Assembly: GCF_019891395.1 (NCBI RefSeq)
Contig: NZ_CP078143.1
Location: 1,030,001 to 1,094,000, forward strand
DNA: 64,000 nucleotides
Source of the DNA: Nitratireductor kimnyeongensis
Lineage (GTDB): Bacteria > Pseudomonadota > Alphaproteobacteria > Rhizobiales > Rhizobiaceae
Direction: 5' to 3'
This document shows, piece after piece, positions 40,079-49,235 of this stretch; the stretch's first letter is position 1, and every line of letters begins with the position of its first letter. A program made the position numbers and the translations under genes. Under the pieces are notes generated by a model that did not search any database, was not told where the DNA came from, and saw only the letters and a list, made by a program, of their open reading frames with translations.

Positions 40079-41704
40079 ATGCTTGAACGGCGCGAAAGCT
40101 ATCGGCAGCTTTACGATGGGTTCCGCTGGAGCATCCCCCAGACTTTCAACATCGGTGTCGCAATCTCGAACGCATGGGCTCTGCGGGAGCCTGAGCGTAT
40201 TGCGCTCTTCGAGCATCGCGAGAATGCCTGCCCTGCAACGCTGACTTATGGAGAGCTCGCAACACTATCGGATAGCCTCGCGCTCGGGTTGGCAAAGACC
40301 GGCATAAGGCGGGGAGACCGGGTAGCACTTCTGTTACCGCAGTCGTTCGAAACTGCAATCGCCCATGCTGCCATCTACAAGCTGGGCGCTATTGCCGTAC
40401 CCCTTGCCCTTCTTTTTGGCCCGGAAGCTCTCGAATATCGACTTTTCAGCGCTGGAGCGGCAGCCGTCATCACGACCAGCGACGGGCTTGCGAAAATCGC
40501 CCGCATACGCCATCGGCTACCGGCACTGCAATTGGTCATCTGCGTCGAAGGCGCAGGCGGCGGAGCGGAAGACTTACACAAGCTGATTGCAGATAATTCC
40601 GGTCCCTTTGCCGCTGCCGACACCGGCCCTGACGACCCGGCCATGATGATCTTCACCTCCGGCACCACCGGCCCGCCGAAAGGCGCCCTCCACGGACATC
40701 GTGTTCTGCTCGGACACCTGCCCGGCGTCCAGTTTCACCACGAATTCCTCCCCCAGACCCACGACCGTATGTGGACGCCTGCTGATTGGGCCTGGGCCGG
40801 CGGTCTTCTCAATGTCCTTTTGCCGGGGCTCTATCTCGGGACGCCGGTCGTAGCGGGCCGGTTCGAAAAATTCGATCCTCAAACAGCACTCGACCTGATG
40901 GAGAGGATGAAGGTGCGCAACGCCTTCATCCCGCCGACAGCGCTGCGCATGCTGAAGGCGGTGTCGGGCATTCGCAGACGTTTCGACCTTTCGTTGCGCA
41001 CCATCGGCTCCGGCGGAGAGGCTTTAGGACGCGAGACCTTCGAGTGGGCCCGCACCGAACTGGGACTGCACATCAACGAATTCTATGGTCAGACCGAATG
41101 CAATCTGGTCCTTTCGTCCTGCCATGCGCTGGGGGTTGGCAAACCCGGTGCCATCGGATTTCCCGTTCCCGGCCATCGCGTTGCAATCATCGATGAACAG
41201 GGCAGCCCTGTTCGCGATGGTGAGGCCGGGGATATTGCCGTGCTGCGGCCCGACCCGGTGATGTTTCTCGGATACTGGGAAAACGAAACGGCCACACGAG
41301 AGAAATTCGTCGGAGACTGGATGACCACGGGCGATCAGGGCATCCGCGACGAAGAAGGTTATGTTCATTTCGTGGGGCGCGACGACGATGTCATCACATC
41401 GGCTGGATACCGCATCGGCCCGACCGAGATCGAAGACTGCCTGACCGCTCATCCCAAGGTGGCACTGGCTGCAGCCGTGGGCAAGCCGGATCCCGTTCGA
41501 ACCGAGATCGTCAAGGCCTACATTGTTCTCCATGAAGGCATAGAGCCCAGCGACGCGCTGGCGAATGAGATACGCCTATGGGTCAGGGAGCGTCTTTCAG
41601 CCCATGAATATCCCCGGGAGATTGCCTTCGTGGAATCCATGCCCCTGACCACGACCGGCAAGGTAATCCGTCGCCTGTTCCGGGAGCGCGCAAGAAACGA
41701 ATAG
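40079..41704 (+). CDS. AMP-binding acyl-CoA synthetase (ACS/MACS-like)
   Basis: ATP-dependent CoA ligase of the adenylate-forming family, 541 aa. The P-loop-like motif FTSGTTGPPKGALHG, the FYGQTECN motif and the C-terminal hinge region GRDDDVITSAGYRIGP with catalytic lysine in TTTGKVIRR place it with acetyl-CoA synthetase and medium-chain acyl-CoA ligases. ATG 40079 is chosen; AGGAGG lies 12 bases before it, a little far, and ATG 40058 is an alternative. It is 49 bp after tRNA-Leu. Substrate not resolved. Confidence 0.93.
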   Translation: MLERRESYRQLYDGFRWSIPQTFNIGVAISNAWALREPERIALFEHRENACPATLTYGELATLSDSLALGLAKTGIRRGDRVALLLPQSFETAIAHAAIYKLGAIAVPLALLFGPEALEYRLFSAGAAAVITTSDGLAKIARIRHRLPALQLVICVEGAGGGAEDLHKLIADNSGPFAAADTGPDDPAMMIFTSGTTGPPKGALHGHRVLLGHLPGVQFHHEFLPQTHDRMWTPADWAWAGGLLNVLLPGLYLGTPVVAGRFEKFDPQTALDLMERMKVRNAFIPPTALRMLKAVSGIRRRFDLSLRTIGSGGEALGRETFEWARTELGLHINEFYGQTECNLVLSSCHALGVGKPGAIGFPVPGHRVAIIDEQGSPVRDGEAGDIAVLRPDPVMFLGYWENETATREKFVGDWMTTGDQGIRDEEGYVHFVGRDDDVITSAGYRIGPTEIEDCLTAHPKVALAAAVGKPDPVRTEIVKAYIVLHEGIEPSDALANEIRLWVRERLSAHEYPREIAFVESMPLTTTGKVIRRLFRERARNE

Positions 41705-41729
41705 CGACATTCTGCGCGCCGGCGCCGCT

Positions 41730-44150
41730 TCAGGCTGCGTAGCGCCGGCGTTTGTGCTCGTCAAGGAAAGCGGCAATGTCCTTGGCAAGGATCGGCTTGC
41801 TGAAGAGGTTACCCTGCGCCTCGTCGCATCCCATCGCGCGGATGATGCGCAGCTGTTCCTCCATCTCGACACCTTCGACAACCGTGGTCATACCGAGTGT
41901 GAAAGCCAGATTGACGATGGTCTGAACGATGGCGGCCTGATCCGCGCTTTTGGTAATTTCCTTGATGAAAAGCCTGTCGATCTTCACCTTGTCGAAAGCG
42001 AACTTTTGCAGGTAGCTGAGTGATGAATACCCGGTGCCGAAATCATCGAGCGAAATGCGCGTGCCAAGCTGGCGCAGCCGCCGGAGGTCTGCATGCAATT
42101 TTCGATTGTCCTCAAGCAGAAGCGTTTCGGTAATCTCGAGTTCAAGCCGGTTTGCCGGCGTGTCTGTTTCCACCAGAACACGCGCTACGGTTTCGACGAT
42201 ATCATCCCGTTTGAACTGCATGGGAGACAGGTTGGCCGCGATGCTAATATCGTCGGGCAGGGATTTCATCTCCAGGCAGACCTGCCGCAAAACCCATTCA
42301 CCCAATTGGACAATCGCGCCAGTGTCTTCCGCGATCCCGATGAACTCGTCGGGCGGAACGGAGCCATGAACAGGGTGTGTCCAACGCAACAAGGCTTCAA
42401 ACGTCGTCACCTTGTTCGTGCCCAACCCGATGATCGGTTGAAACACGAGATGGAACTGTTCGTCCAGATTGGCTGAACGAAGTTCGGCTTCGAGCGCTCT
42501 TCGCCGCTGAAGGCGCTTATTCATTCCATCTTCATAGAACCGGAAAACGCCCCGGCCATCCCCCTTGGCCTGATACAGCGCCACGTCGGCCTGCATCAGC
42601 AGATCGTCCGCCGCCTCACGCCCCGGAGCGGCAACAGCAATGCCGACACTCGCGCCGGTCAACACCTGATGTCCTTCGATGATATACGGCTCGTCGAGTG
42701 CATCTATAAGGCGTTTGGCCAGAGTGCTTGCCTGCTCGGGCTTTTCAATGTTGCCCTGGACCACGACGAACTCATCGCCGCCAAGGCGCGCCACCGCATC
42801 TGCTTCGCGCACCGTATTTCGGATCCGCCCGGCCACCGCTCGGAGCAACGCATCACCGACCGGATGCCCGAGCGTGTCATTGATGCTTTTGAAGTTGTCG
42901 AGATCAACGCACATGACCGCCGTGGAGAAGCCACGCTGGTTGTCGCTGGCGAGGATCTCCTCCAGTTGCTCGCGCATCATCAAGCGGTTTGGCAGGTCGG
43001 TCAGTGTGTCGTGGCGGGCCATATAGGCCACCTGGGCCTGAGCCTTGTGGCGTTCGGTGATATCTTCATAGGTGGCCACCCAGCCGCCGCCCCGCATTGG
43101 CTGATGTGAAATGAGGATGGTGCGCCCGTCTCTCAGCTCCTGTGTCAGCGTGTCTGAGCGGTTCTGCTCAATGAGCCGCGTTTGCAAGTGCGCCAGCTGC
43201 TCCGCTTCCTCCTCCGCACTGGCACCAGCTTCCACCATATGACCGATCAGAGCGTTCAGTGAGGTCCCAAGTTTGAGCTGTTGTTGCGTCAGACCGTAGA
43301 TCCGCTCCATTTTCTGATTGCTGACAATAAGTCGGCCCTCTGCATCGAACATGCAAAGACCGTGAGACATGTTGTTCAGCGCTGTGTTGAACAGAAGGTT
43401 CTGGGTGATCAGCTCTTCATTCGCGCGCCGTGCCGCCTGCGCGCTGTCGCTCAATTCCGCACTTGTACGCAGGAGGTCCTCATTGGTCGCCTTGAGCCTT
43501 TGCTGAACACTGATCTGCAACCGATGTTGCCACCTCAGCATCGCAATGAAGATGAAGCCTGTGATGACAAGCGAAAGCGCCAAAGCAGAAAACAACCAAT
43601 GGAGCCTGAGAAGCTCCCCCTGGTCCTTGGCCTGGGCTGTCGCTCCATACTCGTTCGCCTTGGACGCCAAGGCCACCATCTTGGTTTCGAGGGGAGCCGT
43701 GAGGTCAAGCGCCAACTGCGCGTTCTCACGTTGATCAATATCGTCTATGAAGCCGTCGATCTGCCGCAACGCAGCAGCGAGTTGCTCCACTGTTTCCCGG
43801 TTCTCGGGCATAACAGAGACAAAGTTCACAAACTCGCCCTGCTCAAAGAGGCTGAGCCTGCTCACCATGATCTGATAACGCAGTTCCACATCCTGCTTGC
43901 TGGCCTGCGGCGGCTCGACCAGCATGGCTGTCAGCCTCTGCCGGAAACGCAGAAGCTCATTCATGCCCTGGCTCGCGCTATAGGCGATATTGTAGCGAAA
44001 GATCTGCGTCAGAGCTTCCTGGCGCTGAAAAACCAGAACCGAAATATAGAGCGCCGCAACGGCCAGCGCGACCATCCCGATGGACAGCACTGTCTGCACC
44101 ACGCGCGATGCTGTGCGGCGCCTCATTTTTCTTATCTCCGGGTCCGACAT
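41730..44150 (-). CDS. Membrane GGDEF-EAL protein with PAS-like domain
   Basis: 806-aa sensor of the c-di-GMP network. A first membrane helix (about 20-41), a periplasmic region to about residue 178, and a second helix to about 205 precede a cytosolic PAS-like domain (about 240-370), a GGDEF diguanylate cyclase domain (RLGGDEF near residue 457) and an EAL phosphodiesterase domain (EALLRW near 584; DDFGTGYSSL; KIDRLF; VEGVE). All catalytic motifs are intact, so it may both make and break c-di-GMP, with direction set by the sensor. The ATG at 44150 is used; TTG at 44156 is possible. It is 20 bp behind the secreted molybdopterin-like protein. Confidence 0.95.
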   Translation of the reverse strand: MSDPEIRKMRRRTASRVVQTVLSIGMVALAVAALYISVLVFQRQEALTQIFRYNIAYSASQGMNELLRFRQRLTAMLVEPPQASKQDVELRYQIMVSRLSLFEQGEFVNFVSVMPENRETVEQLAAALRQIDGFIDDIDQRENAQLALDLTAPLETKMVALASKANEYGATAQAKDQGELLRLHWLFSALALSLVITGFIFIAMLRWQHRLQISVQQRLKATNEDLLRTSAELSDSAQAARRANEELITQNLLFNTALNNMSHGLCMFDAEGRLIVSNQKMERIYGLTQQQLKLGTSLNALIGHMVEAGASAEEEAEQLAHLQTRLIEQNRSDTLTQELRDGRTILISHQPMRGGGWVATYEDITERHKAQAQVAYMARHDTLTDLPNRLMMREQLEEILASDNQRGFSTAVMCVDLDNFKSINDTLGHPVGDALLRAVAGRIRNTVREADAVARLGGDEFVVVQGNIEKPEQASTLAKRLIDALDEPYIIEGHQVLTGASVGIAVAAPGREAADDLLMQADVALYQAKGDGRGVFRFYEDGMNKRLQRRRALEAELRSANLDEQFHLVFQPIIGLGTNKVTTFEALLRWTHPVHGSVPPDEFIGIAEDTGAIVQLGEWVLRQVCLEMKSLPDDISIAANLSPMQFKRDDIVETVARVLVETDTPANRLELEITETLLLEDNRKLHADLRRLRQLGTRISLDDFGTGYSSLSYLQKFAFDKVKIDRLFIKEITKSADQAAIVQTIVNLAFTLGMTTVVEGVEMEEQLRIIRAMGCDEAQGNLFSKPILAKDIAAFLDEHKRRRYAA

Positions 44151-44170
44151 GGGCAAGGCCTGTCAGACGC

Positions 44171-44698
44171 CTACCGGACGGTAAAGCGTCGAACCTGCCA
44201 AACGGAACGCGAATAGTATTTCTGCGTATTGATTTCCGGATCGGAATCGTACGGATAAATGATGAAGAGTGGACCCTTGTCGCTGATCGGCATGTAATTT
44301 CCATCACGCTTGTATGCGAGAATGGTGCCATGCGCTGCAAAATCAGCAATCGGGACCGGTGCCTGGTAATCGTTCAGCGCGGTGACAACCACCTCCTCAC
44401 CGCTGGCCTTTACAAGGGCCATCAACTCGGAGAGCAAAGCGCCTTCAAACTCCACGGCACCATCGAACCAGGGAGTGCTCGTCCGAATTTTCACGGACTT
44501 GAGCGCCTCGAGCATTGCAAGGTCGAAATCGGCAACGCCATCACCATTGGTTGCGCCGATATTGCCATCAATGGTCAGAATGACATCCCCTTGCGGTTCG
44601 GGCAGGGCGGCGTCCTGAGCGAAAGCGGAAGTGACGAACGAGAAGAGCAATATTGCTGCTACCGCAAACCAGCCTCCCGCGAGCTTTTTATTATACAT
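44171..44698 (-). CDS. Secreted molybdopterin-dependent-oxidoreductase-like protein
   Basis: 175-aa protein with a signal peptide (cleavage after SAFAQ) and a short region resembling the molybdopterin-binding fold of the sulfite oxidase family (KIRTSTPWFDGAVEFEGALLSEL, VPIADF, GPLFIIYPYD). It has no cysteine at all, so the Cys ligand of molybdenum in sulfite oxidase is absent and it is probably not a redox enzyme. It is first in an operon with the GGDEF-EAL sensor (20 bp apart), which suggests it supplies a periplasmic signal or lid to that sensor (inference). Annotations of relatives as oxidoreductase are likely structural only. Confidence 0.8.
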   Translation of the reverse strand: MYNKKLAGGWFAVAAILLFSFVTSAFAQDAALPEPQGDVILTIDGNIGATNGDGVADFDLAMLEALKSVKIRTSTPWFDGAVEFEGALLSELMALVKASGEEVVVTALNDYQAPVPIADFAAHGTILAYKRDGNYMPISDKGPLFIIYPYDSDPEINTQKYYSRSVWQVRRFTVR

Positions 44699-44972
44699 TT
44701 TTGTGCCTCTTTACTGGCTTAAACCCCAACATAGTCAATGATAGTGTCGGCTAACCAAACAACAGGTTAACGGCGAGCCCATTTGCGATACATGCCACCC
44801 ACGATTGACACACCCCCCGACCGGTGACAAAGCTCTAGGCCTAAAGGACTATACATCAGGCGCGTCGGCTCGCATAACGGCCACCGGTCCCAACGTTTCC
44901 CGACGCGGCAAACAACGGGAAATTCGGGCGCCCAAAAGCGATAATTGTCTTTTGAGATCAGGGGTTTAGGAA

Positions 44973-45329
44973 GTGGAAACGTACAAAGAGTTCACCTTCG
45001 AGGCAGCTCACAAACTGGAGCCTTATTCAGGCCTTCACGGTCATTCCTTCAAGGTTTCCGTCCATCTCGTCGGCGATCCGGACCCTATCTATGGCTGGGC
45101 TGCCAACCTTTACGAGGTAGAGAAGCAAATCGACGAAATACATAAAATCCTCGACCATACCTATCTGAATGACATCGAAGGCCTCTCCGTGCCCTCGCTC
45201 GAGAATCTGGCCAAATGGATTTACGACAAGCTGGCTGAGAAATCCCCGACGCTCCACCGAGTGGAACTGAAACGGGGCGCAGAGGGGCAGGCAGAAGGCT
45301 GCATTTACCAGCCAGCCAAAGCCGCCTAG
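44973..45329 (+). CDS. 6-carboxytetrahydropterin synthase-like protein (QueD/PTPS family), cysteine-less
   Basis: 118-aa T-fold protein of the 6-pyruvoyltetrahydropterin synthase/QueD family. The zinc ligands are present: FEAAHKL and LHGHSF; so are LDHTYLND and the PSLENLAKWI segment. However the catalytic Cys that precedes LHGH in QueD (KCGRLHGH) is missing (PYSGLHGH), and the pterin-anchoring Glu near the C-terminus (KETC in E. coli) is replaced by KRGAEGQAEGC. The GTG at 44973 follows TTAGGAA closely. It stands alone; convergent tlpA follows. Family sure; QueD function in doubt. Confidence 0.85.
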   Translation: METYKEFTFEAAHKLEPYSGLHGHSFKVSVHLVGDPDPIYGWAANLYEVEKQIDEIHKILDHTYLNDIEGLSVPSLENLAKWIYDKLAEKSPTLHRVELKRGAEGQAEGCIYQPAKAA

Positions 45330-45366
45330 AAAATCCTGACAACCGTTCAGCTTCTTTTGGACGTTT

Positions 45367-45385
45367 CGGGGAGCACGGCTCCCCG
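45367..45385. terminator. Inverted repeat between convergent queD-like and tlpA genes
   Basis: CGGGGAGC (45367-45374) and GCTCCCCG (45378-45385) form a perfect 8-bp stem with a 3-base loop in the 64-bp gap between two convergent genes. Neither flank is a clear T run, so it may be a weak bidirectional terminator or an RNA-end stabiliser. Confidence 0.4.
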
Positions 45386-45393
45386 CTTCCACG

Positions 45394-46074
45394 TTATTTC
45401 GGATCCGAAAGAGCCGCGTCCACCAGCTTCTCAGCATCCGGGCTTGCCCATTCCGCTGGGCCGTTCATATGCGCCAGCAGGCATCCGTCTTCGCCAATAA
45501 GCAGTGTTACCGGCAGCCCCAGTGCCAACCCCTGGCTCTTCAGATCATTGAAAATCTTCATGGATGCATCCCGGTAATAGGAAAGCTCCTCGATACCGGT
45601 TTCCTGCAGGAAGGTGGTGGGCTTTTCATCATCGCCGCGATCCACATTCACCGCAACCACCTCGAATCTGTCAGACCCCTTTGCGGCCTGCAGCGCGTCG
45701 AGTGCCGGCATCTCTTCCCGGCAAGGCGTGCACCAGGTTGCCCAAAGGTTCATCAAAACGACCTTTCCCGAAAAGTCCGCCATCGTCATCGGGTCGCCGT
45801 CCGGCCCGTTGAAGCCGAGGTTATTGAGTGACCGGGGAGGATCAGCGGCAAGCATCGCCGCGACGTGACCCGTTGCCGCATCGCCCACGGTTCTGGCTTT
45901 GGTCTGCTTTGCGGAACAGGCCGCAGCGTCGGCTTCGGCTACAATCGTCGTCGCCGCCGTGTTGCCATCCAGCCCGCCCTTCACGTATACCGCAATCGCA
46001 CCCGCGATGGCGCCCACGGCGACAGCCAGGACGACCAGACGGAGTGCCGGGAATTTTTGTTTCTGCTTCGACAT
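45394..46074 (-). CDS. tlpA: TlpA family thiol:disulfide oxidoreductase
   Basis: Membrane-anchored periplasmic thioredoxin that reduces proteins in cytochrome c oxidase assembly. An N-terminal anchor (about residues 12-34) is followed by a thioredoxin fold with WCTPC as active site, the cis-Pro in GLPVTLLIG, and an additional Cys pair partner near residue 53. 226 aa. ATG 46074 has GGAAAGAAG upstream. Divergent from argH (29 bp). In rhizobia tlpA is often next to argH. Confidence 0.93.
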   Translation of the reverse strand: MSKQKQKFPALRLVVLAVAVGAIAGAIAVYVKGGLDGNTAATTIVAEADAAACSAKQTKARTVGDAATGHVAAMLAADPPRSLNNLGFNGPDGDPMTMADFSGKVVLMNLWATWCTPCREEMPALDALQAAKGSDRFEVVAVNVDRGDDEKPTTFLQETGIEELSYYRDASMKIFNDLKSQGLALGLPVTLLIGEDGCLLAHMNGPAEWASPDAEKLVDAALSDPK

Positions 46075-46103
46075 TCTTCTTTCCACACTAGCGCCCGGTT
46101 ATC

Positions 46104-47528
46104 ATGATGAGCGAAGACCAAGCCAGCAACCGCATGTGGGGTGGACGTTTTGCCTCAGGACCCGATGCCGTCATGGAAGCGATCAACGCATCCATCGGCT
46201 TCGACAAGAAGCTTTACGCCCAGGACATTCGCGGCAGTCTGGCCCATGCCGCAATGCTGGCGAAGACTGGCATAATTTCGGCGGAAGACGAAAAAAAGAT
46301 CGCTCACGGGCTGAACACGATCCTGTCAGAGATCGAGGCCGGCAAGTTCACCTTCTCCGCGCAGCTTGAAGACATCCACATGAATGTGGAGGCTCGACTG
46401 GCGGAGCTGATCGGCCCCGCCGCCGGCCGCTTGCACACGGCGCGATCACGCAATGATCAGGTGGCGCTCGATTTCCGGCTCTGGGTCAAGGAAGAGCTGC
46501 AGCGCATCGATGCCGCTCTTGGCGGCCTGATCGAAGCATTCCTCACCCGTGCCGAAGAGCACGCGGCCAGCGTGATGCCGGGCTTCACGCATCTACAGTC
46601 GGCGCAGCCAGTAACGTTCGGCCACCACATGATGGCCTATGTCGAAATGTTCGGCCGCGACCGTTCCCGTGTCCGCGATGCCATCGAACGGCTGGATGAA
46701 AGCCCCATCGGCGTGGCTGCACTCGCCGGCACCGGTTTTCCCGTCGACCGCCACATGACAGCCGAAGCACTCGGTTTCCGCGAGCCGACGCGCAACTCCA
46801 TCGACACTGTTTCGGATCGCGATTTCGCGCTTGAGTTCCTTTCGGTGTCCGCCATCTGTGCAACGCACCTCTCGCGCCTGGCAGAAGAAATCGTCATCTG
46901 GTCGACCCCACAATTCGGGTTCGTGCGCCTGTCCGACTCCTTCTCCACCGGCTCTTCCATCATGCCGCAGAAGAAGAACCCGGACGCTGCCGAGCTGATC
47001 CGCGCCAAGACCGGCCGCATCAATGGCGATCTCATTGCCCTTCTGACTGTCATGAAAGGCCTGCCGCTCGCTTATTCCAAGGACATGCAGGAAGACAAGG
47101 AAGCCGTCTTCGACGCGGCCGAGACGCTTGACCTCATGCTTGCCGCCATGACCGGCATGGTCGGCGACATGGAGATCAACACGGCAGCCATGAAGAAGGC
47201 AGCCGGAGCCGGCTTCTCAACCGCGACCGACCTTGCCGACTGGCTAGTGCGCGAGGCGGGCCTGCCGTTCCGCGAGGCCCATCACGTGACGGGTCGCGCC
47301 GTGGCGCTTGCCGAGGAAAAGAAGTGCGGGCTGGAAAAACTAGCACTTGAAGACCTCAAGGCGATCAACCCGGCCATTCACGATGGCGTTTTCTCGGTTC
47401 TGTCGGTCGGCAATTCCGTGAAAAGCCGCACCTCCTATGGCGGAACGGCACCTTCGGAAGTGCGTCGCCAGATCCGTTACTGGAAGAAACGCCTCAAACG
47501 GGATGCAACGCCCGCCAAAAAGCGCTAA
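46104..47528 (+). CDS. argH: Argininosuccinate lyase
   Basis: Last enzyme of arginine synthesis, splitting argininosuccinate to arginine and fumarate. The fumarase/aspartase signature [12 protein letters not shown] is intact, and MWGGRF starts the protein just after [10 protein letters not shown]. 474 aa. First of the plus-strand string argH-lptM-lysA. Either ATG of the tandem ATGATG at 46104/46107 may be used. argJ, of the same pathway, is at 18-19 kb. Confidence 0.97.
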   Translation: MMSEDQASNRMWGGRFASGPDAVMEAINASIGFDKKLYAQDIRGSLAHAAMLAKTGIISAEDEKKIAHGLNTILSEIEAGKFTFSAQLEDIHMNVEARLAELIGPAAGRLHTARSRNDQVALDFRLWVKEELQRIDAALGGLIEAFLTRAEEHAASVMPGFTHLQSAQPVTFGHHMMAYVEMFGRDRSRVRDAIERLDESPIGVAALAGTGFPVDRHMTAEALGFREPTRNSIDTVSDRDFALEFLSVSAICATHLSRLAEEIVIWSTPQFGFVRLSDSFSTGSSIMPQKKNPDAAELIRAKTGRINGDLIALLTVMKGLPLAYSKDMQEDKEAVFDAAETLDLMLAAMTGMVGDMEINTAAMKKAAGAGFSTATDLADWLVREAGLPFREAHHVTGRAVALAEEKKCGLEKLALEDLKAINPAIHDGVFSVLSVGNSVKSRTSYGGTAPSEVRRQIRYWKKRLKRDATPAKKR

Positions 47529-47564
47529 AACGCAGCGCACGCATTTTCGAGGAATGGAACGCTC

Positions 47565-47768
47565 ATGACGGCCCGCCGCACGCTCACCCTTGTCATGCTC
47601 GGTCTCGCGCTCGGCCTTGCCGCCTGCGGGCGCAAGGCACCGCTCGATTCGCCTTACGAGGCGGCAGTGGATGCGCGCAAGGAAGCCGAACGCAACGACC
47701 AACCCATGCCTCCGGCACCGGAGAAACCGGTTGAGGATCGCCCCTTCATTCTCGACGGTCTGCTCTAG
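47565..47768 (+). CDS. lptM: LptM-like small lipoprotein
   Basis: 67-aa lipoprotein with lipobox LAAC (Cys at residue 21), followed by GRKAPL and a Pro/Glu-rich tail. LptM (formerly YifL) helps LptD mature in the outer membrane, mimicking lipopolysaccharide. Its location between argH and lysA is the conserved context in proteobacteria (in E. coli the gene lies next to dapF). Short, but motif and neighbourhood agree. Confidence 0.87.
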   Translation: MTARRTLTLVMLGLALGLAACGRKAPLDSPYEAAVDARKEAERNDQPMPPAPEKPVEDRPFILDGLL

Positions 47769-47841
47769 AGCAGGCCGATATGGCTAACGCCGCGCGTCGG
47801 CGTCGACCCGCGCCCAATCGTTCAGTTGAAAGTTTGTCGCC

Positions 47842-49113
47842 GTGAATCATTTCGAATATCGTGACGGTGTGCTCCATGCCGAAGACGTTGCGGTGCCTGC
47901 CATTGCACAAGCCGTCGGCACACCGTTCTATTGCTACTCCACGGCCACGCTGACACGCCACTATCGCGTCTTCTCGGAAGCTTTCGAAGGTCTCGAAGCG
48001 CTTGTCTGCTACGCCATGAAGGCGAACTCCAACCAGGCGGTTCTGACCACGCTCGCCCGCCTCGGCGCAGGTATGGATGTGGTCTCCGAAGGCGAGTTGC
48101 GCCGTGCGCTGGCGGCCGGTGTTCCCGCCGGCAAGATCCTCTTTTCCGGTGTCGGCAAAACCGCGCGTGAAATGGATGTCGCGCTCCAAGCCGGCATTCT
48201 CTGTTTCAACGTCGAATCGATGCCCGAGCTTGAACAGCTCTCCGCGCGCGCAACCGCGCTGGGGCTAACCGCCAATGTGTCGCTGCGCATCAACCCGGAC
48301 GTCGATGCCAAAACCCACAAGAAGATCTCCACCGGTAAGGCAGAGAACAAGTTCGGCATCGGCTGGAAGGATGCCCGCGCCGCCTATGCGCGCGCCGCCG
48401 AACTTCCGGGCCTCAACGTGACTGGCATCGACATGCATATCGGCAGCCAGATCACCGAGCTGCAGCCCTTCGACGACGCGTTCGCGCTGTTGACCGATCT
48501 GACCGAGGCCCTGCGCGCCGACGGCCACGCCATTGAGCATGTGGATCTCGGCGGCGGGCTTGGTGTTCCCTATGCGGACGATGGCGATCAGCCTCCCCTT
48601 CCAACCGCCTATGCCGAAGTCGTGCGCAAGCACATGCAAAAGCTCGGGCTAAAGGTCATGCTCGAGCCGGGACGTCTAATTGCTGCCAATGCCGGCATTC
48701 TCGTCTCCGAAGTGATCTATGTGAAGGAAGGCGAAGCGAAGAACTTTGTCATCGTCGATGCAGCGATGAACGACCTCATCCGCCCGACGCTCTATGAAGC
48801 TTTCCATTCCATCCGGCCCGTCGCCGAGCCTCAAAAGGAGGCCGGAAGCATGATCGCCGACGTTGTGGGCCCGGTCTGTGAAACCGGCGACTATCTCGCA
48901 CTCGACCGGAAGCTTCCTCTTCTCAAAGCCGGTGATCTGATCGCCATAGGCTCTGCCGGCGCCTACGGCGCTGTTCAGGCAAGCACCTACAATTCGCGCC
49001 CACTGGTGCCTGAAGTGCTCGTGAATGGCGACCGCTTTCATGTGATTCGGACCCGGCCCAGCCACGAACAGCTGATTGACCTTGATTCGATCCCGCATTG
49101 GCTCACGGATTGA
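47842..49113 (+). CDS. lysA: Diaminopimelate decarboxylase
   Basis: PLP enzyme converting meso-diaminopimelate to lysine. The PLP lysine is in YAMKANSN, with the phosphate loop DLGGGLGVPY and the substrate Cys in CETGDYLA. 423 aa. The GTG start at 47842 follows AAAGTTTG only loosely, but the protein begins MNHFEYRDGVLHAEDV as in relatives. Last lysine-specific gene of the window; lysC is upstream at 11 kb. Confidence 0.96.
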   Translation: MNHFEYRDGVLHAEDVAVPAIAQAVGTPFYCYSTATLTRHYRVFSEAFEGLEALVCYAMKANSNQAVLTTLARLGAGMDVVSEGELRRALAAGVPAGKILFSGVGKTAREMDVALQAGILCFNVESMPELEQLSARATALGLTANVSLRINPDVDAKTHKKISTGKAENKFGIGWKDARAAYARAAELPGLNVTGIDMHIGSQITELQPFDDAFALLTDLTEALRADGHAIEHVDLGGGLGVPYADDGDQPPLPTAYAEVVRKHMQKLGLKVMLEPGRLIAANAGILVSEVIYVKEGEAKNFVIVDAAMNDLIRPTLYEAFHSIRPVAEPQKEAGSMIADVVGPVCETGDYLALDRKLPLLKAGDLIAIGSAGAYGAVQASTYNSRPLVPEVLVNGDRFHVIRTRPSHEQLIDLDSIPHWLTD

Positions 49114-49172
49114 AACGGCACCTGACGCGGATCACAATTTCGCGCGCCGCCTCGCCTTCGCCCGGTTTGCTG

Positions 49173-49191
49173 CTATCCTTGTAAAGGATAG
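49173..49191. repeat. Perfect inverted repeat in the leader of the TIGR02302 gene
   Basis: CTATCCTT (49173-49180) and AAGGATAG (49184-49191) with a 3-base centre, 45 bp before the chosen ATG at 49236. There is no T run. It may be an operator, an RNA hairpin or chance. Confidence 0.5.
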
Positions 49192-49235
49192 GGCGCGCGA
49201 TTCACGTGCGCTACGGCACGAAGCTGAGAGCGTCT

